DNA of 64,000 nt, from assembly GCF_028596025.1 (NCBI RefSeq), contig NZ_CP117167.1:3410001-3474000 (forward strand), in the 5' to 3' direction. The DNA comes from Mucilaginibacter jinjuensis. Its GTDB lineage: Bacteria > Bacteroidota > Bacteroidia > Sphingobacteriales > Sphingobacteriaceae. Positions 51,185 to 59,787 of this stretch are shown here, in pieces (the stretch's first letter is position 1; each line of letters opens with the position of its first letter). Both the position numbers and the translations under genes were made by a program. The notes beneath the pieces are model-generated. The model had not been told where the DNA came from. It saw only the letters and a program-made list of their open reading frames with translations, and made no database searches.

Positions 51185-52309
51185 ATGAAGCATTCCGCAG
51201 ATTTATATCTCAGCAATCGGCTTAACGAACGTAAGCAAGCCGGTAACTTCAGGACACTAAAACCTGAAAATACTGATCTGATTGATTTTTCATCGAATGA
51301 CTATCTCGGCTTTGCGCACTCGTTGGTTTTAAAGCAATTAATTGCTGATGAATTGGCGAAACATCCTAATCATTTAAATGGATCAACGGGTTCACGTTTA
51401 TTGAGTGGCAACCTGGGCTATGCAGAAGATTTAGAGCGTTGGATCGCAAATTATCATAGTCACGAAGCTGGATTGCTGTTTAATTCGGGCTATGATGCCA
51501 ATCTGGGATTGTTTTCGAGTTTGCCGCAACGTGGAGATACAGTAATTACCGATGAGTTGATACACGCCTCTATTATAGATGGCATCAGGCTGAGTAATGC
51601 AAATCGATATACATTTCGCCATAATGATTTGACCAGTCTTGAAGAAAAGCTCAAAAATGCTAAAGGACAGATCTACGTGGTAGTGGAAAGTGTTTATTCT
51701 ATGGATGGCGACATCGCTCCTATTACCACTATGCTTGATCTGACTAAAAAATATAATGCCCAGTTAATTGTCGATGAAGCGCATGCTATCGGCGTATTCG
51801 GTAAGGGAATTATAGATGAGTTAAACTTGCAGCAAGAAATATTTGCATGTGTTATTACTTTCGGCAAAGCGATGGGTACACATGGTGCTATTGTATTAGG
51901 CAGTAATTTACTGCGCGAATACCTGGTTAATTTCGCACGATCATTTATCTATAGTACAGCAGCTTCATTTCACCAATTGGCGGCTATTAAGATGGCGTAC
52001 CGTTTACTGGATGAAGCTCAATCTGAAATAGAAAAGCTGCATATAAATATTCAGCTATTGAACAAATACCTGGTCGATTTTCAAATTGGCTCGGAAAGTA
52101 AAAGTGCTATACATTGTGTACTGGTGGGTAGCAATGAGAAAGCTAAACATATATCAGAGAAACTAAAAGATGCAGGTATCGATATTCGGCCTGTACTTAG
52201 CCCAACGGTTGCTGTTGGTACAGAGCGCCTGCGTATTTGCATGCATGCTTACAACACACACCAGCAAATTGAATTATTGGCTAATACTTTAAATAAATTG
52301 ATCAAATGA
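51185..52309 (+). CDS. bioF: 8-amino-7-oxononanoate synthase BioF
   Basis: A 374-residue PLP enzyme condensing pimeloyl thioester with alanine in biotin synthesis. Landmarks: FSSNDYLGFAHS, NGSTGSRLLSGN, LFNSGYDANLG, VVVESVYSMDGDIAP, VDEAHAIGVFG and the PLP lysine K228 in ITFGKAMGTHGA. The bioD gene overlaps its end by 4 bases (ATGA). bioB lies far away at 1813. Length is normal. Confidence 0.95.
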   Translation: MKHSADLYLSNRLNERKQAGNFRTLKPENTDLIDFSSNDYLGFAHSLVLKQLIADELAKHPNHLNGSTGSRLLSGNLGYAEDLERWIANYHSHEAGLLFNSGYDANLGLFSSLPQRGDTVITDELIHASIIDGIRLSNANRYTFRHNDLTSLEEKLKNAKGQIYVVVESVYSMDGDIAPITTMLDLTKKYNAQLIVDEAHAIGVFGKGIIDELNLQQEIFACVITFGKAMGTHGAIVLGSNLLREYLVNFARSFIYSTAASFHQLAAIKMAYRLLDEAQSEIEKLHINIQLLNKYLVDFQIGSESKSAIHCVLVGSNEKAKHISEKLKDAGIDIRPVLSPTVAVGTERLRICMHAYNTHQQIELLANTLNKLIK

Positions 52310-52926
52310 CTAAGCAAAACCCAATATTTATAACCGGTATAGACACCGGAATAGGCAAAACAGTTACATCTGCCGTATTAACTGAAAAATTGAAAGCAGA
52401 CTACTGGAAACCTATCCAATCAGGCGACTTAGACGAGAGCGATACCCTGAAAGTTAAATCACTGGTATCTAATACCCAAACTGTATTCCATCCCGAAACT
52501 TACAGGCTTACGCAACCTTATTCACCACATAAATCGGCTGCTATTGATGGTATTGTTATCGACATGAATGCTTTTTCAATACCAGAGACTGATAACATAT
52601 TGATTATTGAGGGTGCAGGCGGACTAATGGTGCCGTTGAATGAGTATGATTTAATGATCGATCTGATCAAAAAACTACAGGCCGAAGTGATCCTGATCTC
52701 ACAAAACTACCTGGGCAGTATTAATCATACCATATTATCATGGAAGGCATTACAACAGGAAAATATCCCAATTAAAGGCATCATATTTAATGGCGAAACA
52801 GATGCTGAATCGGAAAGATATATCCTACAGTATACTGGGTTAAAACTCCTTGGTAAGGTTCCACAATTGGAGACTATTGATAAACAGGCTATTATTAATG
52901 CGTGTGATTTAATCACAGCTATTTAA
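52306..52926 (+). CDS. bioD: Dethiobiotin synthetase BioD
   Basis: A 206-residue ATP-dependent carboxylase that closes the ureido ring of dethiobiotin. P-loop GIDTGIGKT (11-19), YWKPIQSGDLDESD, the PYSPHKSAA segment and IEGAGGLMVPLN are family hallmarks. It is coupled to bioF by a 4-base overlap. Together with bioB it covers three of the last four steps; bioA is not in the window. Confidence 0.95.
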   Translation: MTKQNPIFITGIDTGIGKTVTSAVLTEKLKADYWKPIQSGDLDESDTLKVKSLVSNTQTVFHPETYRLTQPYSPHKSAAIDGIVIDMNAFSIPETDNILIIEGAGGLMVPLNEYDLMIDLIKKLQAEVILISQNYLGSINHTILSWKALQQENIPIKGIIFNGETDAESERYILQYTGLKLLGKVPQLETIDKQAIINACDLITAI

Positions 52927-52975
52927 TAAAAGAATAATTATCTTCACTGGTACTTAATCTTTAACACAATTATTC

Positions 52976-53776
52976 ATGTATTTGCTTTTTACCCCTAAGC
53001 ATTTTTGCAAATTAGCATTAGCTGTTTCTTTATTATTGTTCGCCACGTTCACAACTCAGGCTCAACTAAAACTGCGATCTGCAAAACCATTAACTAAGCA
53101 AGGTATTATGCAGGCCCTGTACCAGGGTAATTATGATATCAAAACCAATAGCTCGAAGTTTATATGTAATGAGCCGGACGTGTTGAACAAGTTTTCATTA
53201 ACATCACCTATGCCATTTACTTCTAAGATTTTATATGCCGATAGCCTGGTTACAATTGATGGTAAAATGCTATACGTATTGCTATCGTTAAACCCCGACG
53301 ATGATATGCTTAGATGTATGGCTTGCTCTCCCGCCTTTAAATTTATAGTCCTCAACAAAACAAGTAATGTTTGGGCCGAAGTATCTGAAAATATTACAGA
53401 TGGAATAGGCCAAATGGGTGAAGCAGGCAACTTCGAGGTAAAAACTATTGGAAAGAATATTGGCTTTGTATTTGGGGGAGCAGGCCTTAATATGGGTGAA
53501 CTTGAAGAGTCGATGATTTTATATACCTATTACAACAATAACTTTAAGCAAATCGCTCATATAACCGGTATGAGTTATACAAACCAGGGTAATTGTAATC
53601 CTAAAAAGCCTAACAGTTGTTATAGCTACAATGGAAAAATTCAATTCTTAAATACAGGGAAAGATTTCAACGATATCCTCGTCACCAAAAAGGGCACAGA
53701 TTTGCGTAAAGGCAGGGTTATTAAGATTGATTCGGCAATAACCTACAAGTTTGTAAATGGGCAGTACGTACGATAA
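52976..53776 (+). CDS. Secreted protein of unknown function
   Basis: A 266-residue exported protein with signal peptide about 1-30 (...FATFTTQAQ). It has several Cys (MLRCMACSPAF; NCNPKKPNSCYS) that may form disulfides, and a mostly beta-rich pattern with repeated short strands (GKMLYVLLSLNPDD, FEVKTIGKNIGFVFGGAG, ILVTKKGTDLRKGRVIKID). No family recognised. It stands 49 bp after bioD with no terminator between, so it may be read from that operon. Confidence 0.7.
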   Translation: MYLLFTPKHFCKLALAVSLLLFATFTTQAQLKLRSAKPLTKQGIMQALYQGNYDIKTNSSKFICNEPDVLNKFSLTSPMPFTSKILYADSLVTIDGKMLYVLLSLNPDDDMLRCMACSPAFKFIVLNKTSNVWAEVSENITDGIGQMGEAGNFEVKTIGKNIGFVFGGAGLNMGELEESMILYTYYNNNFKQIAHITGMSYTNQGNCNPKKPNSCYSYNGKIQFLNTGKDFNDILVTKKGTDLRKGRVIKIDSAITYKFVNGQYVR

Positions 53777-53787
53777 ATTTCCTCCAA

Positions 53788-54150
53788 TTAATTAAAGGCT
53801 TTACGAAGATCATGGTCGGCCATTACAATACCGATCTGTTTTGAATTATTGACAATAATTGCCGGTGCTCCTTTATATTTAACCAGCTTGCCGGTTACAT
53901 AAATATTATAACCGGTGTATATTGCCTTCTCCTGCCCATCTAATTTAATAATTACAGTGAGATATTGATGATCTGAAGCCCCACCAACCTTTAGTACTAT
54001 ATCTTTAGTATCGGTATTACTGCTATAAACCTTATCTACAACTTTTACAGTCTCTCCCATGTGTTTGGATACCACTTCGGCGGGTATAATGGGTAAGTCA
54101 ACTGTATTAAAGATTGATGTAAATAAAATTGCAGCGATAAAGTTGTTCAT
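53788..54150 (-). CDS. Small exported OB-fold-like protein
   Basis: A 120-residue protein with an N-terminal hydrophobic signal (about 1-17), then the pattern IIPAEVVSKHMGETVKVVDKVYSSN ... LTVIIKLDGQEKAI ... YNIYVTGKLVKYKGAPAIIVNNSKQIGI, typical of exported OB-fold (tRNA_anti-like) domains. These small bacterial OB proteins are often annotated as nucleic-acid-binding-like; ligand unknown. It is convergent with the upstream unknown-protein gene, 11 bp apart. Confidence 0.75.
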   Translation of the reverse strand: MNNFIAAILFTSIFNTVDLPIIPAEVVSKHMGETVKVVDKVYSSNTDTKDIVLKVGGASDHQYLTVIIKLDGQEKAIYTGYNIYVTGKLVKYKGAPAIIVNNSKQIGIVMADHDLRKAFN

Positions 54151-54338
54151 CTAATTAGTTATTTCAAAGCAATATAAATGATATTTATCTCATTTGCAGT
54201 TCATTTAACACTATTTCACAATTACATATATTCTAAATATTAAATTGTATTTCCTTCCTGATATATAAACAATAATATTTTAATTAAAACTTAATTTAAC
54301 ATAGTGTGTTCTAAAACAAATCAAAAACACTAACACCT

Positions 54339-54926
54339 ATGAAAAAGTTAAGTTACATGGTTATGATCGCTGCGGCCGCATTTGCGTTCCAGGGTTGTAA
54401 CAGCAAACCAAAAGATGCTAAAGAAAGCGCAGACAGTTTAAACAAAACTAAAGACACAACTACTAATGCTGCTGCTACAGGCGGTATCGCAGTAGATCAG
54501 TCAGACTCTAAATTTGCTACCGATGCTGCTAATGGCGGTATGGCCGAAGTTGCTTTAGGCAAACTGGCTTTAACTAAAACCACTAACCCATCAGTTAAAG
54601 ATTTTGCTAATATGATGGTATCAGACCACGGTAAAGCTAACGAAAAACTGATGGCAATTGCTAAAGCAAAAAACATCACCTTACCAGCTACAGTTGATGC
54701 CGATCACCAGAAAAAAATGGATGATTTGAGCAAATTAAACGGTAAAGATTTCGATAAAGCTTATGTTGATGCTATGGTTGATGGTCACAAAAAGACTTTA
54801 GACCTGATGAACGGCGAAGCTAAAGACGGTAAAGATGCTGATTTAAAAGCCTTTGCTACCGAAACAGCTCCAATTGTACAGGCGCATTTAGATGCTATCA
54901 AAAAAATCAAAGACGGCTTAAAATAA
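54339..54926 (+). CDS. DUF4142 lipoprotein
   Basis: A 195-residue lipoprotein. Signal with lipobox FQGC (Cys about 20), a Lys/Asp/Ala-rich linker (24-50), then a DUF4142 ferritin-like helical domain: FATDAANGGMAEVALGKLALTKTTNPSVKDFANMMVSDHGKANEKL and YVDAMVDGHKKTLDLMNGEAKDGKDADLKAFATETAPIVQAHLDAIKKI. The conserved His and Glu residues of the family are present. Function of DUF4142 is not established; it is often linked with stress. Codons are strongly biased, suggesting high expression. Strong terminator follows. Confidence 0.9.
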   Translation: MKKLSYMVMIAAAAFAFQGCNSKPKDAKESADSLNKTKDTTTNAAATGGIAVDQSDSKFATDAANGGMAEVALGKLALTKTTNPSVKDFANMMVSDHGKANEKLMAIAKAKNITLPATVDADHQKKMDDLSKLNGKDFDKAYVDAMVDGHKKTLDLMNGEAKDGKDADLKAFATETAPIVQAHLDAIKKIKDGLK

Positions 54927-54941
54927 GTTCTTTTGAGCAAT

Positions 54942-54981
54942 AACAAAAAGGGAACGGCTGTATAGCTGTTCCCTTTTTGTT
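54942..54981. terminator. Bidirectional terminator, DUF4142 / CAT-like gene
   Basis: AACAAAAAGGGAAC (54942-54955) / GTTCCCTTTTTGTT (54968-54981), extended inwards to 18 pairs with one G-T pair and a 4-base loop. Confidence 0.92.
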
Positions 54982-55607
54982 TATAGTCCTTTGTGCATTA
55001 GTTCCTGGTAGCAATCTATATATTGACCCACATGCAGCCCATCAACAAGCGCATGGTGTACATGGATAGAAACCGGCATCGTCTTTTTACCATTGCTTTC
55101 GGTTATTTTACCGAATGATATTTTGGGGCAGGTATCGCGGAATGAGAACATCCGTGCATGTGATAGCGCGGTAAAATCGATCCAGGGCAAGGCCGAATAG
55201 CGGATCACATTGCCTGCAGGGTTACGCTCTAGTAGTGTACTTTCCTGCACACGTTTAACTTCTTGGTTGGCCCCCTCTATATATTCTTCAAATGATGGTG
55301 AATAATTGATATGGCTGAAACCAAAAGTACCGTTACTGCGGCCAATGGTCGATCCGGCATCTATTCTATCATAAATAAAAACATCCCCCCCCTCCCATCG
55401 GTATTTAAACGGTTCGATAATATGAGCCGCAGACAGTGATTGATACACGTAGTATAAAAAGAAAGAAACACCGTTTTCTTTGGCAAAGCGATACCCGGCT
55501 GTACAATCTATATTTACATTAACACCATGATAAGGCTCTTCAAACTGGCCGAAAAATTTAAAATGTTCTTTACGGGCCCAGCTATCAATATCTAATTTTT
55601 GTTTCAT
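54981..55607 (-). CDS. Chloramphenicol acetyltransferase-like protein
   Basis: A 208-residue CoA-dependent acyltransferase of the type A CAT family. The catalytic motif H184-H-ALV-D189-G is in VHHALVDGLHVGQYI; PWIDFTALSH and the SFRDTCPKISFGK region fit the trimeric fold. Such genes occur widely in chromosomes of Bacteroidota, so resistance to chloramphenicol is possible but not proven; the natural substrate may differ. No mobile element is next to it and its base composition is like its neighbours. Confidence 0.88.
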   Translation of the reverse strand: MKQKLDIDSWARKEHFKFFGQFEEPYHGVNVNIDCTAGYRFAKENGVSFFLYYVYQSLSAAHIIEPFKYRWEGGDVFIYDRIDAGSTIGRSNGTFGFSHINYSPSFEEYIEGANQEVKRVQESTLLERNPAGNVIRYSALPWIDFTALSHARMFSFRDTCPKISFGKITESNGKKTMPVSIHVHHALVDGLHVGQYIDCYQELMHKGL

Positions 55608-55729
55608 ATTCTGGCAGGGAGTTATTATTCTGCAATAATAATCATCCGCCTATAATTGGCAGCATAAAACAAATCAGTTTTACAACCAGGTAACACGTTA
55701 TATACAAATGCATTTCTATTAAACATTAA

Positions 55730-55741
55730 CACTAATTAGTG
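55730..55741. promoter_or_regulatory. 12-bp palindrome in the CAT / lipoprotein intergenic region
   Basis: CACTAATTAGTG, perfect, with a half-similar TTAATTAGTAT 12 bases further on. It lies in the AT-rich 241-bp gap between divergent genes and may bind a regulator. Confidence 0.3.
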
Positions 55742-55848
55742 CTATTTAAGTTTAATTAGTATTTAACACAAATGCTTTAAAATATCTTTAATCCAAACAT
55801 TGTGTAAAAACAATTTATATTCGAAACTACAAAGTACACCTATGATTT

Positions 55849-56841
55849 ATGCTTCTTATTCAACAAAAAACTGCTAAAATATTCGGAATGATATTGCTTT
55901 TAGCCTTCACTATAATTGGTGCCGGCTGTAAGCGTAAAGGTATTGTATCTCATAACGGTGCTAAAGATTTAATCTCCTTCAAATCAATACAAGGCATTAC
56001 TTATACCGAAGTGGCACGGCGGATGAAAAACGGCTTATCGTTTAACGATTATGGTTACCAACTGGAACCACAATGGAAGATGAGTTTTATTTCAGATGAT
56101 TCTGCACGTATCTACAGCCCCATCAAAAAACAATTGATCAATTTCCCGCTAAGCCGGGGTTACGATTCTATTTTTAATACAGCACGTGCCTGGCTCAAGG
56201 TAAAAAAAATGAGTAAAGATAGCCTGGTGATTGAAATATTGAAATACAAAGACGGGCTTATTGATGTTACCGGGGCACAGGTATACATGATTTTGTATGC
56301 TGATAATTACATCAAAAACACTTTGCATAGTGACAGTACCATTTTACGCAGACCAGGCCGCAAAGACAGTATTTTTATCAGCAAACTGGTAGCTAAGGCC
56401 AATAGTAATTATAAAGCTGCATTTGCCGCCCGGCAGCCCGTTCAGCTGATTAGCAAAAGCCCAATGGTTAAGGTTGAGCAGCGTAAAACGGAACCTACTA
56501 TGGAGAACAATTTCGATACTTCTGACGACTACCTCGACCCTACTTTTGATATTGTAATTAATAAGGCGTATCGCGATTTCTATTATTCATTTTCGATATA
56601 TGTAGATGATAAAGGAAATATGATTTACCGCATTCCTTTAGTTGCGTTTATGGAGGAAGGATTTAAAGCTACATATATTAAAGAATCTCAGGATATTATG
56701 AATACTTATCTTAAATATTTCTTTAAGATAATTCCGGGTTCAACATTGGGCATGTCTCATGCAAGTATTATTTCTATCCACATTAAAGGTATTACAGCTG
56801 CACCCAAAACAGATAAGCATACCACTACCAAAGGCCAGTAA
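55849..56841 (+). CDS. Lipoprotein of unknown function
   Basis: A 330-residue lipoprotein: lipobox IGAGC (Cys about 27) after a basic N-terminus, with start MLLIQQKTAKIFG needed to give a normal n-region. The middle contains ISDDSARIYSPIKKQLINFPLSRGYDSIFNTARAWLKVKKMSKDSLVIEILKYKDG. C-terminal part (about 235-310) resembles TonB-box-like C-terminal sequences only vaguely (DKGNMIYRIPLVAFMEEG). I do not recognise a family. Alone between the CAT-like and PAS-HisKA genes. Confidence 0.7.
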   Translation: MLLIQQKTAKIFGMILLLAFTIIGAGCKRKGIVSHNGAKDLISFKSIQGITYTEVARRMKNGLSFNDYGYQLEPQWKMSFISDDSARIYSPIKKQLINFPLSRGYDSIFNTARAWLKVKKMSKDSLVIEILKYKDGLIDVTGAQVYMILYADNYIKNTLHSDSTILRRPGRKDSIFISKLVAKANSNYKAAFAARQPVQLISKSPMVKVEQRKTEPTMENNFDTSDDYLDPTFDIVINKAYRDFYYSFSIYVDDKGNMIYRIPLVAFMEEGFKATYIKESQDIMNTYLKYFFKIIPGSTLGMSHASIISIHIKGITAAPKTDKHTTTKGQ

Positions 56842-56963
56842 TAAGCCCACAATGGCGAACTGACCAAAATGAACAAAACTTCATTAATTACCTTTTTGTA
56901 CTTTACTGACATGTTGTAAAAAATGTCAAGGGCATAAAAAGAAAAGTAATTAATAGTTATAAA

Positions 56964-57974
56964 ATGGATAGTGCCGTTGATTTAAAATGTGTTGATTATG
57001 CTGCGGGCCTCGATATGCTCTTTAACCTTTCGCCCGATCTGTTGTGCCATTTTTCGGCCGACGGACTTATTATAAAAGCCAATTGTGCTTTTAAGGATGC
57101 TTTGGGTTATGCGGATGAAGATTTATTAGGCCGCCCTTTCATAAGTCTTGTTCACCCGGACGATGTGCCGGAAACGATGGAGCAATATCATGCTTTAAAT
57201 CGTAATGAAACTGTTTTACTTTTTTATAACCGATATCGCTGTATCGACGGTGAATATAAATCACTATCATGGAATGCTACGCAGTTGCCGGATGGCACGC
57301 TATATGCATCGGCCAGGGATATTTCAGAAATTATAAAGGCCCGCAGGGTAAAGGAAAGAGCCGAAGAACGCTTACGTTTAAGTAACGAGCGTTATAAATT
57401 AGTTACTGCAGCCACTAAAGATGTAATCTGGGATTGGAACCTTAAAAATAACCGGCTTAAATGGGGTAAAAGTTTTGAATCCAGTTTTGGCTATACCGAA
57501 GATATCAAGAACGGACCAATCGATGCCTGGGCCGACCACATCCACCCCGATGATAAAGAGTATGTTTTAAAGAGTATCAATGCGGCTATTAATAGCAAAG
57601 ACGTTAAATTTTGGCGCGAAGAATACCGTTATCTTAAGGCTGATAATTCTGTAGCCTTTATTATCGATCAGGGGTATATTATCAGAAACCTGGATAAGAA
57701 AGCGATAAGAATGGTTGGCGCTATGCAGGATATTACGGAGCTCAAAGAAAAAGAACTCCGCATTATGAAGCAAAATGAGCAACTGATGGAAATTGCACAA
57801 ATTAATTCGCACGAAATAAGGCGGCCTGTGGCTAGCATTTTGGGTTTAATGCAATTGTTTGATAAGGAACTGATTAAGGATAGCTCATTAAGCGAGCTGG
57901 TAAAGCATTTGAAAACAACAACCCAGGAACTGGATGCTGTTATTAAACGTATCATTGATAAAACAGCCGATTAA
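56964..57974 (+). CDS. PAS-PAS-HisKA protein lacking a HATPase domain
   Basis: A 336-residue cytoplasmic protein: PAS 1 (about 12-124), PAS 2 (139-259, PAC ending VGAMQDITELKEK), a coiled-coil linker, then a HisKA-like dimerisation helix with H283 in INSHEIRRPVASILGL. The protein ends at 336, just after the second HisKA helix, so the catalytic ATP-binding (N, G1, F, G2 boxes) domain is missing. The sequence ends cleanly at a stop and no HATPase-like frame follows: a full histidine kinase gene converges with it, overlapping by 4 bases. It may be phosphorylated by another kinase or act as a signalling scaffold. Confidence 0.85.
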   Translation: MDSAVDLKCVDYAAGLDMLFNLSPDLLCHFSADGLIIKANCAFKDALGYADEDLLGRPFISLVHPDDVPETMEQYHALNRNETVLLFYNRYRCIDGEYKSLSWNATQLPDGTLYASARDISEIIKARRVKERAEERLRLSNERYKLVTAATKDVIWDWNLKNNRLKWGKSFESSFGYTEDIKNGPIDAWADHIHPDDKEYVLKSINAAINSKDVKFWREEYRYLKADNSVAFIIDQGYIIRNLDKKAIRMVGAMQDITELKEKELRIMKQNEQLMEIAQINSHEIRRPVASILGLMQLFDKELIKDSSLSELVKHLKTTTQELDAVIKRIIDKTAD

Positions 57975-59698
57975 CGTTTGAACGGAAGGCCAAAATAAAA
58001 TGTTGATCCTACTCCAGATTTACTTTCTACCCAGATCCGGCCATCGTGGCGTTCAATAATTTCGGCGCTTAAGTAAAGTCCTATACCAAAGCCTGATATA
58101 TGCTGGGTATGTTTACTATTTACACGGTAAAAACGACTGAATAATTTTTCAAGGTCTTGCTGCTTAATGCCCATGCCCTCATCCTTTACACTTACCTGCG
58201 CCTTACCGTCAACGATTTCACACCGCACTTCTATATTTTTACCTTTGGGCGAATATTTAACGGCGTTGCTTAATAAGTTAGAGATCACATTGGCAATTTT
58301 ATCACGATCGGCCGTAATAGTAAGTGGTTCACAGGGTATAAATGTGATAGTATGGCTGGATACGGTAAGCGTTGTTTCTTCTATCACGTCCCTCACCAGC
58401 TGATCTAAAAGGAAGGCCTGTTTTAATAGCTGTATTTTACCCGATTCAAGCCTGGATACGTTTAAGAAGCCATTGATCATGGTGCTCATTTTTTTGATCT
58501 GCGTATTCGCTTTTTCAAGGGCACCAGTGGTAAATACGTCATCTGTTCTCCTCGCTTTGGCATGCAGCATCTGGATGTAAGCACTTAATGATGTGAGGGG
58601 TGTTTTAAGTTCATGACTAACCATGCCGATAAAATCGTTCTTGCGAATATCGTCCATCTTGCGTTCGGTAATGTCCATAAAAATACCCGAGTACTCAGCA
58701 GCTTCTCCATTGGCGTTCAAAAACACTTTGCCTGTTGCTTTAACCCATTTACGCTCATTGGTTACAACGTTGGTTATCGGATATTCGGTATCGCTCGATT
58801 CATGCCGGGCAATGGCATTGCCTAAAACATCCATCAGCATCTGGCGATAATCCGGGTCAACCGCTTCTACAATTTCTTCTATTGATATTTCCTGATCCAG
58901 CGGGAAGCCAAACATCTCTTTCACAAAGTTCGACATGGTTACTTCGTAAGTATTGGGGTTGATACTCCAGGTGCCCATCCGGCCAGTTTCTATTGCTTGC
59001 TTTAGCTTATCTTCACTTTCGGTAAGTTTACTTACCATGGTTTGAAGATTATATTGTGTTTCTGCCAGTTTCTTGTTGGCTGTAGATAATTCTTTATTAA
59101 ATAACTCCTGTAATTTCTTGCTTTTCCGTTCTTCGGTAAGCTTGGTTTCGCTAACGTCTAATAGTTCTATTGCATTAAGGTGGAAAGAGATCAATTCGGA
59201 AAAAAGCTTAAACATGCCAATAACTTGTGGGTTATTTAGCTTAGCAGGTTTGGGGTCTATTGCACACAAAGTGCCAAAAAATGTACCATCCTTGCGAACG
59301 ATGGGTATTGATATATAGCTTTGAAAACCATACATGGCCGGGGTATGGTGAGCATAAAATTGAGGATCTTCAGAAACATGATCTATAATAACACTCTCAC
59401 CGCTTTGCCGTATTTCGTGGCAAATGGTAGTCTCCAGTTGTAATTCACTACCTGGTACAAGGCCAAAGTTTATTTCATCACGTACACTGCATGCTATCCA
59501 TTGCTGGTCTGTTACACGTGCAACAGCAGCAAACCCCATTCCCGTAGTACGGCAAATTACTTCAAGAATGGAATCTACGACCGGGATTTTGCCAACGGCC
59601 TCAATATCTGCCTGGATGCTCGCTTTTGTTGTATCTGTATGTGCCAAATTTTGGTAGCTGATTTTGATGTTATGCGGATTAGTCTTTTTACGCACCAT
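57971..59698 (-). CDS. GAF-PAS sensor histidine kinase
   Basis: A 575-residue soluble hybrid-free kinase: a GAF domain (about 35-180) with FGTLCAID, a coiled coil (185-232), PAS/PAC (232-345, ending FMDITERKM), HisKA with H362 in MVSHELKTPLTSL, and HATPase with N box NVISNLLSNAVKYSPKGK, G1 VKDEGMGI, F box and G2 GFGIGLYLSAEI. No membrane segments. It senses an internal signal through GAF/PAS and phosphorylates an unlinked response regulator. Its 3' end overlaps the PAS-HisKA gene by 4 bases. Confidence 0.95.
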   Translation of the reverse strand: MVRKKTNPHNIKISYQNLAHTDTTKASIQADIEAVGKIPVVDSILEVICRTTGMGFAAVARVTDQQWIACSVRDEINFGLVPGSELQLETTICHEIRQSGESVIIDHVSEDPQFYAHHTPAMYGFQSYISIPIVRKDGTFFGTLCAIDPKPAKLNNPQVIGMFKLFSELISFHLNAIELLDVSETKLTEERKSKKLQELFNKELSTANKKLAETQYNLQTMVSKLTESEDKLKQAIETGRMGTWSINPNTYEVTMSNFVKEMFGFPLDQEISIEEIVEAVDPDYRQMLMDVLGNAIARHESSDTEYPITNVVTNERKWVKATGKVFLNANGEAAEYSGIFMDITERKMDDIRKNDFIGMVSHELKTPLTSLSAYIQMLHAKARRTDDVFTTGALEKANTQIKKMSTMINGFLNVSRLESGKIQLLKQAFLLDQLVRDVIEETTLTVSSHTITFIPCEPLTITADRDKIANVISNLLSNAVKYSPKGKNIEVRCEIVDGKAQVSVKDEGMGIKQQDLEKLFSRFYRVNSKHTQHISGFGIGLYLSAEIIERHDGRIWVESKSGVGSTFYFGLPFKR

Positions 59699-59787
59699 GT
59701 AAAAATAGGTTTTTTATAATGTAAAATGAAAGCGCAGCACTCAAACACTACCTGTAATTTAATTGTAGTGATAATATATCTACAATT

